A DNA stretch of 64,000 nt from Bacteroides caecigallinarum (GTDB lineage: Bacteria > Bacteroidota > Bacteroidia > Bacteroidales > Bacteroidaceae), in the NCBI RefSeq assembly GCF_021531075.1, contig NZ_JADYTJ010000009.1, positions 21,487 to 85,486 on the forward strand. Direction: 5' to 3'. The notes under the pieces are model-generated. The model did no database searches. It was not told where the DNA came from and saw only the letters and a program-made list of their open reading frames with translations. Position numbers and translations under genes: made by a program. This document shows positions 33,730 through 42,770 of the stretch, piece after piece (position 1 is the first letter of the stretch; each line of letters starts with the position of its first letter).

Positions 33730-34497
33730 ATGACAAAAGAAGAAATAATGAAGCCGGAAAATCTGGTTTACCAGAAGCCGAAACTATTAAATGATAATCC
33801 AATGCACTACTGCCCGGGATGCAGTCACGGAGTAGTACACAAGCTTATTGCCGAAGTAATAGAAGAAATGGGAATGAGCGAAAAAGCTGTCGGCGTCAGT
33901 CCTGTGGGATGTGCCGTATTTATGTACAACTATCTTGACATAGACTGTCAGGAAGCTGCACACGGCCGTGCACCTGCATTGGCCACTGCCATAAAAAGAT
34001 TATGGCCGGACAGACTCGTTTTTACATATCAGGGCGACGGAGACTTGGCTTGTATTGGTACAGCCGAAACAATCCATGCACTGAACAGAGGCGAAAACAT
34101 TACAATCATCTTTATAAACAATGCCATTTACGGTATGACAGGAGGACAGATGGCTCCTACTACTTTGCTGGGAATGAAAACTGCCACTTGCCCTTACGGA
34201 CGTATTCCAGAAATACATGGATATCCGCTTAAGATGACAGAAATAGCTGCAACTCTTGAAGGAACTTGTTATGTTACAAGACAGTCTGTACACACTGTAG
34301 CAGCAATACGTAAGGCTAAAAAAGCAATACGAAAGGCCTTTGAAAACTCTATGCAGGGTAAAGGCTCGAATCTGGTGGAAATAGTATCAACCTGCAACTC
34401 CGGATGGAAAATGTCGCCAGAGAAAGCTAACAAATGGATGGAAGAAAACATGTTCCCATTCTATCAGCTTGGCGACTTGAAGGACACTACTTTATAA
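33730..34497 (+). CDS. vorA: 2-oxoacid:ferredoxin oxidoreductase, beta (ThDP-binding) subunit
   Basis: 255 residues. MHYCPGCSHGVVHKL and the GDGDLACIGTAETIHALNRGEN stretch (GDGx-N ThDP/Mg site), then NNAIYGMTGGQMAPTT, mark the thiamine-diphosphate subunit. A purine-rich CGGAGG lies 10-15 bases before the ATG at 33730, an unusually good ribosome site for this lineage, though an in-frame ATG at 33748 is possible. It acts with the subunits on either side. Confidence 0.9.
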   Translation: MTKEEIMKPENLVYQKPKLLNDNPMHYCPGCSHGVVHKLIAEVIEEMGMSEKAVGVSPVGCAVFMYNYLDIDCQEAAHGRAPALATAIKRLWPDRLVFTYQGDGDLACIGTAETIHALNRGENITIIFINNAIYGMTGGQMAPTTLLGMKTATCPYGRIPEIHGYPLKMTEIAATLEGTCYVTRQSVHTVAAIRKAKKAIRKAFENSMQGKGSNLVEIVSTCNSGWKMSPEKANKWMEENMFPFYQLGDLKDTTL

Positions 34498-34528
34498 AAG
34501 TTCAATCAACATTAATTATTCGAAAAAA

Positions 34529-35071
34529 ATGAAACATGAAATAATTATAGCCGGATTCGGAGGACAAGGAGTATTGTCAATGGGTAAAATCCTTGCTTAC
34601 TCAGGATTGATGGAAAACAAGGAAGTGACCTGGATGCCGGCATACGGACCTGAACAAAGAGGTGGAACTGCTAACGTAACTGTAATTGTTAGCGACGAAA
34701 GAATATCCTCGCCAATATTGAGCAAATATGACTGTGCCATCATATTGAACCAGCCATCCTTGGCAAAATTTGAGGATAAAGTAAAACCGGGTGGAATCCT
34801 GATATACGACGGTTATGGAATAATAAACCCTCCTACAAGAAAAGACATTAAGGTGTATCGTATAGATGCTATGGATGAGGCCAACGAACGCAACATGGCA
34901 AAAACATTCAATATGATTGTTCTGGGAGGACTGCTGAAACTAATGCCTGTGGTATCTACAGAAAGCGTAGTTAAGGCATTAAGAAAGACCTTGCCTGAAA
35001 GACATCATCACCTAATTCCTATGAATGAAGAAGCAATCCGTATAGGAATGGAAATAATAAAAGAAGCTTAA
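34529..35071 (+). CDS. vorC: 2-oxoacid:ferredoxin oxidoreductase, gamma subunit
   Basis: 180 residues. It begins MKHEIIIAGFGGQGVLSMGK, the typical gamma-subunit glycine motif, and contains MPAYGPEQRGGTANVTVIVSD and ALRKTLPERHHHLIPMNEEA. It completes the four-subunit complex and ends the operon 30 bases before a strong terminator. Confidence 0.92.
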   Translation: MKHEIIIAGFGGQGVLSMGKILAYSGLMENKEVTWMPAYGPEQRGGTANVTVIVSDERISSPILSKYDCAIILNQPSLAKFEDKVKPGGILIYDGYGIINPPTRKDIKVYRIDAMDEANERNMAKTFNMIVLGGLLKLMPVVSTESVVKALRKTLPERHHHLIPMNEEAIRIGMEIIKEA

Positions 35072-35100
35072 TCAACAAGTTACAGCATTCTATTTTATAC

Positions 35101-35137
35101 AAAGGAGGATCAATCTCTTATAGATTATCCTCCTTTT
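35101..35137 (+). terminator. Terminator of the 2-oxoacid oxidoreductase operon
   Basis: AAAGGAGGAT-CAATCT pairs with AGATTATCCTCCTTT around a 5-base loop, ending in a T-run. Confidence 0.92.
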
Positions 35138-35209
35138 TTGTTTTTGTATTGTATCTTTGGACAAGATAGGCTGCACATAGGAATTAAAAGCCGAAAACTA
35201 TGTTTTCGC

Positions 35210-35240
35210 TTTGTACTTCTATCGTTTTACACTATCTTTG
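35210..35240 (+). promoter_or_regulatory. Consensus promoter of the putative porin gene
   Basis: TTTG (35210-35213), exactly 19 bases, then TATCTTTG (35233-35240). The ATG at 35248 is only 7 bases beyond the -7 element, so the transcript would be almost leaderless. Confidence 0.82.
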
Positions 35241-35247
35241 CCACGTT

Positions 35248-37329
35248 ATGAGAAAGATACTAATTATATCAATATTAATACTATTTTGTGCCAATACATT
35301 CGCACAAAACATGATGCAAAGTCAATACGGAACTTCTGCATCTGGAGTTAGCAGTGATCGTTTCGACAGAAACGGAAATCCTATAGACACCACAGCGGTA
35401 AATGATGCAAGTACCATACCTGTGGGACTAAGTTCATGGGTTATAGACGAACGCTTTGGAAATAAAACCACAATACCTGTAGATACCCTTCAGTTCGGAT
35501 TTCAAAACACAAACGACAATGGTGGACCAACAGGACATTATACATATCTTGGAAACCTTGGCTCACCTAGAATTTCGCACGTGTTTTTCGAAAGGGCGGA
35601 AACAACACAGGAGTTTTTTACTGATCCTTATGACTTCACTTATTTAACTCCAGGCAAAGTCAAATATACCAATACCAAATCACCTTTTACAAACCTTACT
35701 TATTATAAGCATGGTTCAGGAAGGCGTGCCGAAGAAAGGTTTAAAGCTTACTTTGCCGTAAATGTAAATAAAAGATTAGGCTTCGGATTTGATATTGACT
35801 ATACTTACGGCAGAGGTAAATACCTGAACCAATCGACTGCACTTTTCAACGGTAATCTGTTTGCTTACTATCATGGCGACAATTATGAAATGCATTTCAG
35901 CTTTCTGAACAACAATTATAAGGTAACAGAAAATGGTGGTATTTCTGATGACAGATTTATAACCCACCCGGTAGAAATGGCTGATGGTGGAAGAGTATTA
36001 AATTCATATGAAATACAAACAAATCTGGAAGATATCTGGAATAAAAACACCGGATATCATGCATTTCTTACGCATAGGTACAATCTGGGATTCTATAAAG
36101 ACGAAAGTACGGAGAATGATACTATTGCAAAAGAAGTATTCGTACCTGTAACAAGTTTCATACACACCGTAAAGGTTGATATGAATACACGCAGATACAT
36201 TTCATATAATGATACCCAAAACAAGAATTATTTCAAAAACAATTATTTGGGAAATGACTCTACAGACATTACAGATTACATGTCTGTAAAAAACACTGTC
36301 GGAATATCATTAAGAGAAGGATTCAACAAATGGGCAAAAGCCGGTCTTACTGCCTTTGTCAGTTTTGAACACAGAAGATTTTCCATGACGGACAGTATAA
36401 ACGGCAAAGCCGGGCAGTTCATGAGAGATTACAAAGAAAACACACTTTCCGTCGGTGGCCAGTTAAGCAAGACACAAGGAAAGACTTTACACTATGATGT
36501 ATTAGGAGAAATAGCTATATTGGGAGAAGATATAGGACAATTCAGCATCGAAGGTAAAGGAGATCTTAATTTCAAACTGTTCAATGATACTGTAAGACTT
36601 GACGCCAATGCTTATATAAAGAACATAAACCCATCGTTCTACTACAGGCATTTCCATTCAAAACATTATTGGTGGGATAATGACCTATCAATGATTAACA
36701 GGACCAGACTGGAAGGAAAACTAAGCATCGACAGATGGAGGACTCAATTACAGGCAGGAGTAGAAAACATTTCAAACTATACTTATCTGGACAATACCTC
36801 AGTGGGAAGTACTGGAAGCAATGGTTCCACAACTTATAAAAATGATGTTGCAGTAAGGCAATTTTCCGGAAGTATACAGGTATTCAATGCAAAGCTCAAA
36901 CAAGATTTCAAATTTGGCATACTGCATTTGGATAATGAAATAGTATATCAGAAAAGTAGTAATAGCAGTGTCCTACCTTTACCTGATTTGGTTTTATATC
37001 ATAATCTCTACATCAGGGCAGGATTGGCAAAGAAAGTCCTTACAGTGGAATTGGGAGCAGACGTCAGATACTTCACACAGTATTATGCCCCCGATTATGC
37101 TCCAGCCATAGGGCAGTTTTATCTACAAAACCCAGAAACCAAATATAAACTTGGAGGATATCCGCTAGTAAACGGATATATTAATTTACATTTAAAGCGT
37201 ACACGAATTTTTGTAATGATGTATAACCTCGTACAAGGTACAGGTGAAAAGAGTTATATTTTTGCACCACATTATCCGCTAAATCCAAGGGGATTCAAAT
37301 TTGGTATATCATGGAACTTCTTTGATTAA
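35248..37329 (+). CDS. Putative outer-membrane porin
   Basis: 693 residues from MRKILIISILILFCANTFAQ, a clear signal peptide; upstream in-frame starts are excluded by the promoter. The mature part is rich in alternating aromatic/hydrophobic strands (for example GFGFDIDYTYGRGKYLNQ and LGGYPLVNGYINLHLKRTR) and ends KFGISWNFFD, with an aromatic near the C-terminus as in outer-membrane barrels. It matches the large putative-porin family of Bacteroidales. Substrate unknown. A periplasmic solute-binding gene follows by 25 bases. Confidence 0.85.
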   Translation: MRKILIISILILFCANTFAQNMMQSQYGTSASGVSSDRFDRNGNPIDTTAVNDASTIPVGLSSWVIDERFGNKTTIPVDTLQFGFQNTNDNGGPTGHYTYLGNLGSPRISHVFFERAETTQEFFTDPYDFTYLTPGKVKYTNTKSPFTNLTYYKHGSGRRAEERFKAYFAVNVNKRLGFGFDIDYTYGRGKYLNQSTALFNGNLFAYYHGDNYEMHFSFLNNNYKVTENGGISDDRFITHPVEMADGGRVLNSYEIQTNLEDIWNKNTGYHAFLTHRYNLGFYKDESTENDTIAKEVFVPVTSFIHTVKVDMNTRRYISYNDTQNKNYFKNNYLGNDSTDITDYMSVKNTVGISLREGFNKWAKAGLTAFVSFEHRRFSMTDSINGKAGQFMRDYKENTLSVGGQLSKTQGKTLHYDVLGEIAILGEDIGQFSIEGKGDLNFKLFNDTVRLDANAYIKNINPSFYYRHFHSKHYWWDNDLSMINRTRLEGKLSIDRWRTQLQAGVENISNYTYLDNTSVGSTGSNGSTTYKNDVAVRQFSGSIQVFNAKLKQDFKFGILHLDNEIVYQKSSNSSVLPLPDLVLYHNLYIRAGLAKKVLTVELGADVRYFTQYYAPDYAPAIGQFYLQNPETKYKLGGYPLVNGYINLHLKRTRIFVMMYNLVQGTGEKSYIFAPHYPLNPRGFKFGISWNFFD

Positions 37330-37354
37330 AATTCACATTCTAACAACTTGAATA

Positions 37355-38167
37355 ATGGTAAAAAGAATATTGAAATATCTGTTTGCTATAGCAATTGTTT
37401 CTTCTGTCATAATACTGCTGTTCTCGAAGAAAAAGGCTGAAGAAAAATTCTATTCAAGGGATTACAGTGGGATTATCAGTTCCGGCACATTACGTGCCGT
37501 AACAGAATATAATGCAGTTAGTTTTTATGTAGAAAACGGTTCTATTTGTGGATTTGACTATGAACTTCTAAATGCATTTGCCAAAGAAAAGGGGATAAAG
37601 CTTGAAATGACACCCGAAATGAGTTTCGACAAGAGACTCAAGGAGGTTTGTTCAGGTAAATATGACATGATAGCATTAGGAACTGCTACAACCTCACAGC
37701 TAAAAGACAGTTTGCTTTTCACCCGTCCGTTTGCGATAGGAAAACAAGTCCTTATACAAAGAAGAGACAGTGAATATAACATAAAAAGTACACTTGATTT
37801 GGCTGGAAAAACCATACATATAATCAAGAACTCGCCGGCAGTGATGAGGATAAATAACCTTATGAACGAAATTGCTGATTCCATCCATATAAAAGAAATA
37901 ACAGACTACAGTACAGAACAGCTACTGGCTATGGTTTCTGCCGGGGATATAGACTATGCAGTATGTGATGAAATAACGGCAAAGGCATATATAAAGAACT
38001 TCGAAAATCTGAATATAGATACAAACATTAGTTTCAATCAATTCTATTCCTGGGGAGTAAATAAAAATGCTCCGGTACTACTGGACAGCCTTAACATATG
38101 GCTGGAAAGATATACCAAGACGAAAGAATACAAAACATTATACGATAAATACTTTAACCGAAAATAG
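37355..38167 (+). CDS. Extracytoplasmic solute-binding protein (family 3 / MltF N-domain type)
   Basis: 270 residues. A hydrophobic N-terminus (KYLFAIAIVSSVIILLF) without clear cleavage suggests a membrane anchor. The rest fits the amino-acid-binding SBP_bac_3 fold: SGTLRAVTEYNAVSFYVENG, GFDYELLNAFAKEKGI, then GKYDMIALGTATTSQLKDSL and DIDYAVCDEITAKAY. It lacks a lytic transglycosylase domain, so it is not complete MltF. No ABC permease is adjacent; ligand unknown. The operon with porin and DUF4421 suggests envelope sensing or uptake. Confidence 0.82.
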   Translation: MVKRILKYLFAIAIVSSVIILLFSKKKAEEKFYSRDYSGIISSGTLRAVTEYNAVSFYVENGSICGFDYELLNAFAKEKGIKLEMTPEMSFDKRLKEVCSGKYDMIALGTATTSQLKDSLLFTRPFAIGKQVLIQRRDSEYNIKSTLDLAGKTIHIIKNSPAVMRINNLMNEIADSIHIKEITDYSTEQLLAMVSAGDIDYAVCDEITAKAYIKNFENLNIDTNISFNQFYSWGVNKNAPVLLDSLNIWLERYTKTKEYKTLYDKYFNRK

Positions 38168-38174
38168 CAATTTT

Positions 38175-39164
38175 ATGATGACATTTGAAAAAGTAAACTG
38201 GGGATTCATAGGATGCGGTGAAGTAACAGAAAAAAAAAGCGGACCTGCATTCAATATGGTAGAAGGCTCTAAGGTTGTAGCTGTAATGAGCCGCGATGAA
38301 GAAAAAGTGAAATCGTATGCCCAAAGACACAATATACCTAAATGGTATACTGATGCCCAGGAGCTTATAGGAGACGAAGAAGTTAATGCTATTTACATAG
38401 CCACACCGCCATCATCGCATGCCACATTTGCAATTATGGCCATGAAAGCGGGCAAACCGGTATATATAGAAAAACCTATGGCAGCATCTTATGAAGACTG
38501 CGCCAGAATAAACCGTATATCAAAAGAAACCGGAATTCCTTGTTTCGTTGCTTATTACAGAAGATATCTGCCATATTTCCAGAAGGTAAAAGAACTTGTC
38601 GCATCAGGAGAAATAGGCAATGTAATAAACGTACAAATAAGATTCGCCCAGCCTCCTAGAGCTCTAGACTATAATACAAAAAACCTACCTTGGAGAGTAC
38701 AACCTGTAATATCAGGAGGAGGATATTTTTACGACCTTGCCCCCCATCAGCTGGATTTACTTCAAGATATGTTTGGGTGTATACTTGAAGCTGAAGGATA
38801 TAAAAGCAATCGTGGAGGACTTTATGAGGCGGAAGATACAATCAGCGCATGCTTTAAGTTTGACTCCGGACTTCCCGGTTCTGGATCGTGGTGCTTTGTA
38901 GCACATGAATCCGCCAAAGAAGACAGAATAGAAATAATAGGTGACAAAGGTATGATATGTTTCTCTATATTCACCTATGACCCTATTGCATTGCACACAG
39001 AAAGAGGACGTGAAGAAATCCTTCCACAAAATCCACCACACGTGCAGTTGCCATTAATTAAGGCTGTAGTAGAACATCTTCAGGGCAAAAGTATATGTAC
39101 TTGCGACGGAATAAGTGCTACTCCAACAAACTGGGTAATGGACCGTATATTAAACAAACTGTAG
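38175..39164 (+). CDS. Gfo/Idh/MocA family oxidoreductase
   Basis: 329 residues from MMTFEKVNWGFIGCGEVTE (second ATG at 38178 equally possible). The Rossmann motif GFIGCGEVTE, the catalytic-type EKP in GKPVYIEKPMA, and SGGGYFYDLAPHQLDLLQ (DxxxH, catalytic His region) identify the family. Members oxidise or isomerise sugars and related polyols with NAD(P). The substrate is unknown. It follows the solute-binding gene by 7 bases and precedes DUF4421 by 7, suggesting one operon; frames extending to 38067 overlap the upstream gene and are rejected. Confidence 0.9.
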   Translation: MMTFEKVNWGFIGCGEVTEKKSGPAFNMVEGSKVVAVMSRDEEKVKSYAQRHNIPKWYTDAQELIGDEEVNAIYIATPPSSHATFAIMAMKAGKPVYIEKPMAASYEDCARINRISKETGIPCFVAYYRRYLPYFQKVKELVASGEIGNVINVQIRFAQPPRALDYNTKNLPWRVQPVISGGGYFYDLAPHQLDLLQDMFGCILEAEGYKSNRGGLYEAEDTISACFKFDSGLPGSGSWCFVAHESAKEDRIEIIGDKGMICFSIFTYDPIALHTERGREEILPQNPPHVQLPLIKAVVEHLQGKSICTCDGISATPTNWVMDRILNKL

Positions 39165-39171
39165 AAAACAT

Positions 39172-40302
39172 ATGTCGGCACGTATAAATATTCTGATTCT
39201 AACATTCATATTTCTTTCTGCCGGAATATTTGCCAAAGAAAGGAAAGAAAAATATGTGCCGACATATTTACACTATCAATATGACTCAATAACGACAAAC
39301 AGACAGTTCAAAAACAAGTTTATCAATAACTCTGTAAAACTTTTCAATAAGGCCTTTGATTGGTTTAACAAAACAGATACTTCTTATGTATTACCAGACA
39401 AATATAATCTGACACTGAAACTTGAACAAAGTACATGGTTTGAACATTATCACCTGAGAAGTAACAGCGATGATGGTAATCAAATATTAGGTTTTGCCCC
39501 TAGAGCAAACACAAAGCTAGGACTTTATTTGGGATGGAGATGGTTAGTTTTTGGATATTCATTCGACCTGAGTAGTCTGCTTAAAAAAACAAGAGAGAAA
39601 CCCCGTACTGAAATTGTATTCAACTTATATAGTGCAAAATTCGGTATGGATTTATATTATAGAAAAACCGGCAGTGACTTCAGAATAACAAAATGCAAAA
39701 ATTTTGATCTCTCAGAAGATTATATAGGTACTGATTTCAATGGCTTCAACAGCAACATCAGAGGACTAAATGCATATTACATCTTCAAAAGTGATAAATA
39801 TTCCTACCCTGTGGCGTATAGCCAATCTACCAATCAGATAAGAAGCTGTGGTTCGCCAATGGTAGGATTTGCATATTCTCAGCACGAAATAACCTTCGAC
39901 AAGAATAAACTTCCGCAAGAAATCCAAGCGCAAATAAGACCCTCTCTAAATTTCAGAAGTCTCAGCTATACTGATTATAATCTCAGCATAGGATATGGAT
40001 ATAATTGGGTATTTGCAAAAAACTGTCTACTTAATTTATCTTTACTTCCTGCTATAGGTTACAAAAAGGCCAGAATAAACGACTTGCCTACAACCCCAGA
40101 CTCCAATTGGACACAATGGGTAAAAGATATTAATTTCGACCTTATAACACGGGCCGGAATAACATGGAACAACGGTAAATATTACGTTGGAGCAACACTT
40201 ATACTCCATACTTATGACTACCGTAAAGGAAACCTGTCAATGACAAATTCCTTTGGAAGTTTAAAAGTGTATGCCGGGTTTAATTTCTGGAAAAGAAAAT
40301 GA
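39172..40302 (+). CDS. DUF4421-like outer-membrane protein
   Basis: 376 residues with signal peptide (INILILTFIFLSAGIFA). The C-terminal two thirds are strand-rich (LGLYLGWRWLVFGYSFDLSS, FGSLKVYAGFNFW) and end near an aromatic, resembling a beta-barrel of the DUF4421 family, known mainly in Bacteroidota. Function unknown. It ends the plus-strand operon, 4 bases before the stop of a convergent lipoprotein gene. Confidence 0.78.
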   Translation: MSARINILILTFIFLSAGIFAKERKEKYVPTYLHYQYDSITTNRQFKNKFINNSVKLFNKAFDWFNKTDTSYVLPDKYNLTLKLEQSTWFEHYHLRSNSDDGNQILGFAPRANTKLGLYLGWRWLVFGYSFDLSSLLKKTREKPRTEIVFNLYSAKFGMDLYYRKTGSDFRITKCKNFDLSEDYIGTDFNGFNSNIRGLNAYYIFKSDKYSYPVAYSQSTNQIRSCGSPMVGFAYSQHEITFDKNKLPQEIQAQIRPSLNFRSLSYTDYNLSIGYGYNWVFAKNCLLNLSLLPAIGYKKARINDLPTTPDSNWTQWVKDINFDLITRAGITWNNGKYYVGATLILHTYDYRKGNLSMTNSFGSLKVYAGFNFWKRK

Positions 40303-40306
40303 TACT

Positions 40307-41116
40307 CTATTTTATACTTTTATAATTGACCAGATATCTGTCATCATCCACTCCATCAACATCAAATACATTTGCTATGAAAAATACTCCCCAAGGGCTA
40401 TTACCTTTACCTACAATTATAATATCATTCGACTGTATATTATTTACATAAGCATTCTTCTTCGATGAATTATAAACACTGGAAACTGACTTGGAAGTAG
40501 CATTAACATAGTCAAATGAATTTACTTTTACAAAATCAACATCTGTATTCGTTTTCCACGTCAAATCCAAAGCTTCATTATTATCAGACACTACATAATC
40601 GTAAATGTCTATTTTTGCTGAATCTGCAAGCAAAGAATTGAATGTAGAAGAGGGATCTAACAAAGAAAAAGCATTTTCTTTATTGGATTTTCCACTGTAT
40701 ACTACAAGACCTGATTTTTCTTTCAATGTAATATCCGGATTTACCACTGTTACATTATAGGCCACTTCCTGTTCAGCTCCCTGACAATCAACTGCCCTCA
40801 ATGATAAACGTACCTTTACCGAATCTTCAGTAAAAACAGGAATATCGTATTCATAATCAAGTCTAACATTCTTTTTATTGAGAACAGTATCAAATAACTG
40901 CTGAGTCCCATATTCTTTATCAAATGATGTCATAGTTATGTTCTCCAGATACTCATTTTCTGTAGAACACACTATCCTAAAAATATTCTTCGTGTCGGAA
41001 CTGACGTATTTCAATTCACCTATATTCTCAACATATAGAAAAACGGTAGTATTTTCCTCTGAACAAGAAAAGAATAAAGATAATAAAGATATAAGACCCA
41101 AGTATTTCAGTTTCAT
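40307..41116 (-). CDS. Lipoprotein of unknown function
   Basis: 269 residues from MKLKYLGLISLLSLFFSC (lipobox Cys18); an ATG two codons upstream (41122) is also possible. The mature protein looks beta-rich and acidic, with TEDSVKVRLSLRAVDCQGAE and SPWGVFFIANVFDVDGVDDD. I recognise no domain family. It is the last gene of a minus-strand trio (gap of 75 bases to the next lipoprotein gene), so a joint envelope role with the barrel protein is likely. Confidence 0.72.
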   Translation of the reverse strand: MKLKYLGLISLLSLFFSCSEENTTVFLYVENIGELKYVSSDTKNIFRIVCSTENEYLENITMTSFDKEYGTQQLFDTVLNKKNVRLDYEYDIPVFTEDSVKVRLSLRAVDCQGAEQEVAYNVTVVNPDITLKEKSGLVVYSGKSNKENAFSLLDPSSTFNSLLADSAKIDIYDYVVSDNNEALDLTWKTNTDVDFVKVNSFDYVNATSKSVSSVYNSSKKNAYVNNIQSNDIIIVGKGNSPWGVFFIANVFDVDGVDDDRYLVNYKSIK

Positions 41117-41191
41117 AATCATTTCTTTAAAAGAACAAACAGACTATGGCCATAATGACCATAGTCTTATTAATTAAAAACGAATTGTGTA

Positions 41192-41623
41192 TTAGTCTTT
41201 GAATTTATAGGCACGGATTTTTGCCACCTGGTTGACTTCTCTTCCCAAAAAGAGACGGTCAGCTTCTGTTTTTCTGTATACAGGAATGAAATAAGTAGCT
41301 TCCGGAAAATCCTCTAATGCTTTATAAGCAGCTTTTTTCAGTTTTCCATTCAGCAATCCACTCATATAACTATCAAATGTGGTCGTTTTGCTTTCCATAT
41401 AGCTATAATCCTCACCATTAACCTTATCTATAACAGAAATAAAGCCTAAATAAGTGCTATAAGAAACGCTTATTTCTGTTTCTCCTAGATATTCCAAATC
41501 TTCCATTCCTACATTCAAACGTACATCATCCGGTCTGAAAACAGATGATTTAGTTATACTTCCGCATGATGTAATGAAAGTCATAACTATCAATATAATA
41601 AAAGTATTTATTCTGGTCATCAT
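41192..41623 (-). CDS. Small lipoprotein of unknown function
   Basis: 143 residues; lipobox ends FITSC. It contains VRLNVGMEDLEYLGETEISV and a helical LKKAAYKALEDFPEATYFIP stretch, ending AKIRAYKFKD. The pattern recalls small envelope lipoproteins with a YajG/DUF6567-like fold, but this is not firm. It lies 17 bases after the barrel-protein stop, probably on its transcript. Confidence 0.72.
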   Translation of the reverse strand: MMTRINTFIILIVMTFITSCGSITKSSVFRPDDVRLNVGMEDLEYLGETEISVSYSTYLGFISVIDKVNGEDYSYMESKTTTFDSYMSGLLNGKLKKAAYKALEDFPEATYFIPVYRKTEADRLFLGREVNQVAKIRAYKFKD

Positions 41624-41640
41624 TTATAATCCTCCCTTAT

Positions 41641-42405
41641 TTATTTGAAATAATATGTAAGAGTAAAACGTACCTGACTACCGATGTCTGCCTTATTGAC
41701 TTTCAAACCGTCATAATACATCAAATCGTCTCCCTCAAGGGCTGTAGTATATTTTACTTGTGCATCACCTTCACCTTCTTTAATTTCATGTTTGTATTTG
41801 TCTCCGGAATGAAGCATTGTAGATAGCCCGTATTCCACTCCAATAGCCAATGGGAGATTAGCAATATAAGCCTGAAGACCAATAAATGCTCCTATTCCTA
41901 TATCAAATGTCGTTTTACTAACATTGTTATAACCATTATCCCCAAAATCATTAAACTGTCCGTATCTAGACCATCCTATAGGCAATTCACCACCAACGTA
42001 TACATCCAAAAGATTATTAGTTGAAAAATGATACGCCACTCCAGGATAAAGATAATTTCTGGACTCTAGGGTTTTGCTTTTGCCAGTTAAATCTTCTTCC
42101 TCACCTTCTATCTCTGTTTTAATAGAATTTCTTGTTTTCCAAAATTCCATACCTAAGCGTAATTCCATCTGATCAGTATACATATACTTGAAGTTTATAA
42201 GAGGAAGTGTTGTAAATTCCAAATCCTTATCAACAAGGTTTTTGAACATATTGGTTGTTCCGCCAAAATACAACCCGTAATCACCGGCCTGTGCCCTATT
42301 GCCAGTCTTAATTACTTTTGAAGTTGACTTGCCGGTTGTAATTTGCGCATTTGTAATAGAAATCAGACCCATGCATAAGGCCATAAGCAAAAACACTTTT
42401 TTCAT
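41641..42405 (-). CDS. Small outer-membrane beta-barrel protein
   Basis: 254 residues; signal peptide MKKVFLLMALCMGLISITNAQ. The mature protein has about eight to ten amphipathic strands (GDYGLYFGGTTNMF, FDIGIGAFIGLQAYIANL) and ends DIGSQVRFTLTYYFK, where the aromatic strand end is typical of outer-membrane barrels. No named family recognised. First gene of the minus-strand trio; a TATTTTTG -7 element (42467-42460) lies 55 bases upstream. Confidence 0.8.
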   Translation of the reverse strand: MKKVFLLMALCMGLISITNAQITTGKSTSKVIKTGNRAQAGDYGLYFGGTTNMFKNLVDKDLEFTTLPLINFKYMYTDQMELRLGMEFWKTRNSIKTEIEGEEEDLTGKSKTLESRNYLYPGVAYHFSTNNLLDVYVGGELPIGWSRYGQFNDFGDNGYNNVSKTTFDIGIGAFIGLQAYIANLPLAIGVEYGLSTMLHSGDKYKHEIKEGEGDAQVKYTTALEGDDLMYYDGLKVNKADIGSQVRFTLTYYFK

Positions 42406-42770
42406 AACTTTACAATTTAAAATTAAATATTAAAGTAATAACACACTCTGTTTGTAAAGCAAAAATATTAGATTACTTAATTAAAAGCAACGAGAAAAAA
42501 GTTAAAAATATTCAAATTCTAACAAAATCAACATGATTATACAGATAAACAAAAGTAATTCTAATACAACAATGAGGTTATTACATAATAATATAGACAA
42601 TGACTATTATTGTCTACTATATCATAAAAGCCATTCAAGTATAACGTAAGCGGCCAATTTAATGGAGTCATATTACGAAATATCAAAAATTTTTACAATC
42701 GACAAAAAGAATAATAAAATAAACATTTATTTTTGTAATTATGAGAAACAACAAACTAATACAAAACAGC
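42406..42770. other. Divergent AT-rich intergenic region with an inverted repeat
   Basis: About 365 bases with no convincing gene. It contains a TATTTTTG -7 element for the minus-strand barrel gene (42460-42467), another TATTTTTG (42728-42735) for the plus-strand DUF5723 gene, and TAGACAAT / ATTGTCTA (42594-42601 and 42609-42616) as a perfect 8-bp inverted repeat that could be an operator or hairpin. The rest is AT-rich and unassigned. Confidence 0.55.

Noticed and set aside
38067..38174. N-terminal extension of the Gfo/Idh enzyme
   Set aside because: The extra codons overlap the end of the solute-binding gene in another frame and do not match the family start.
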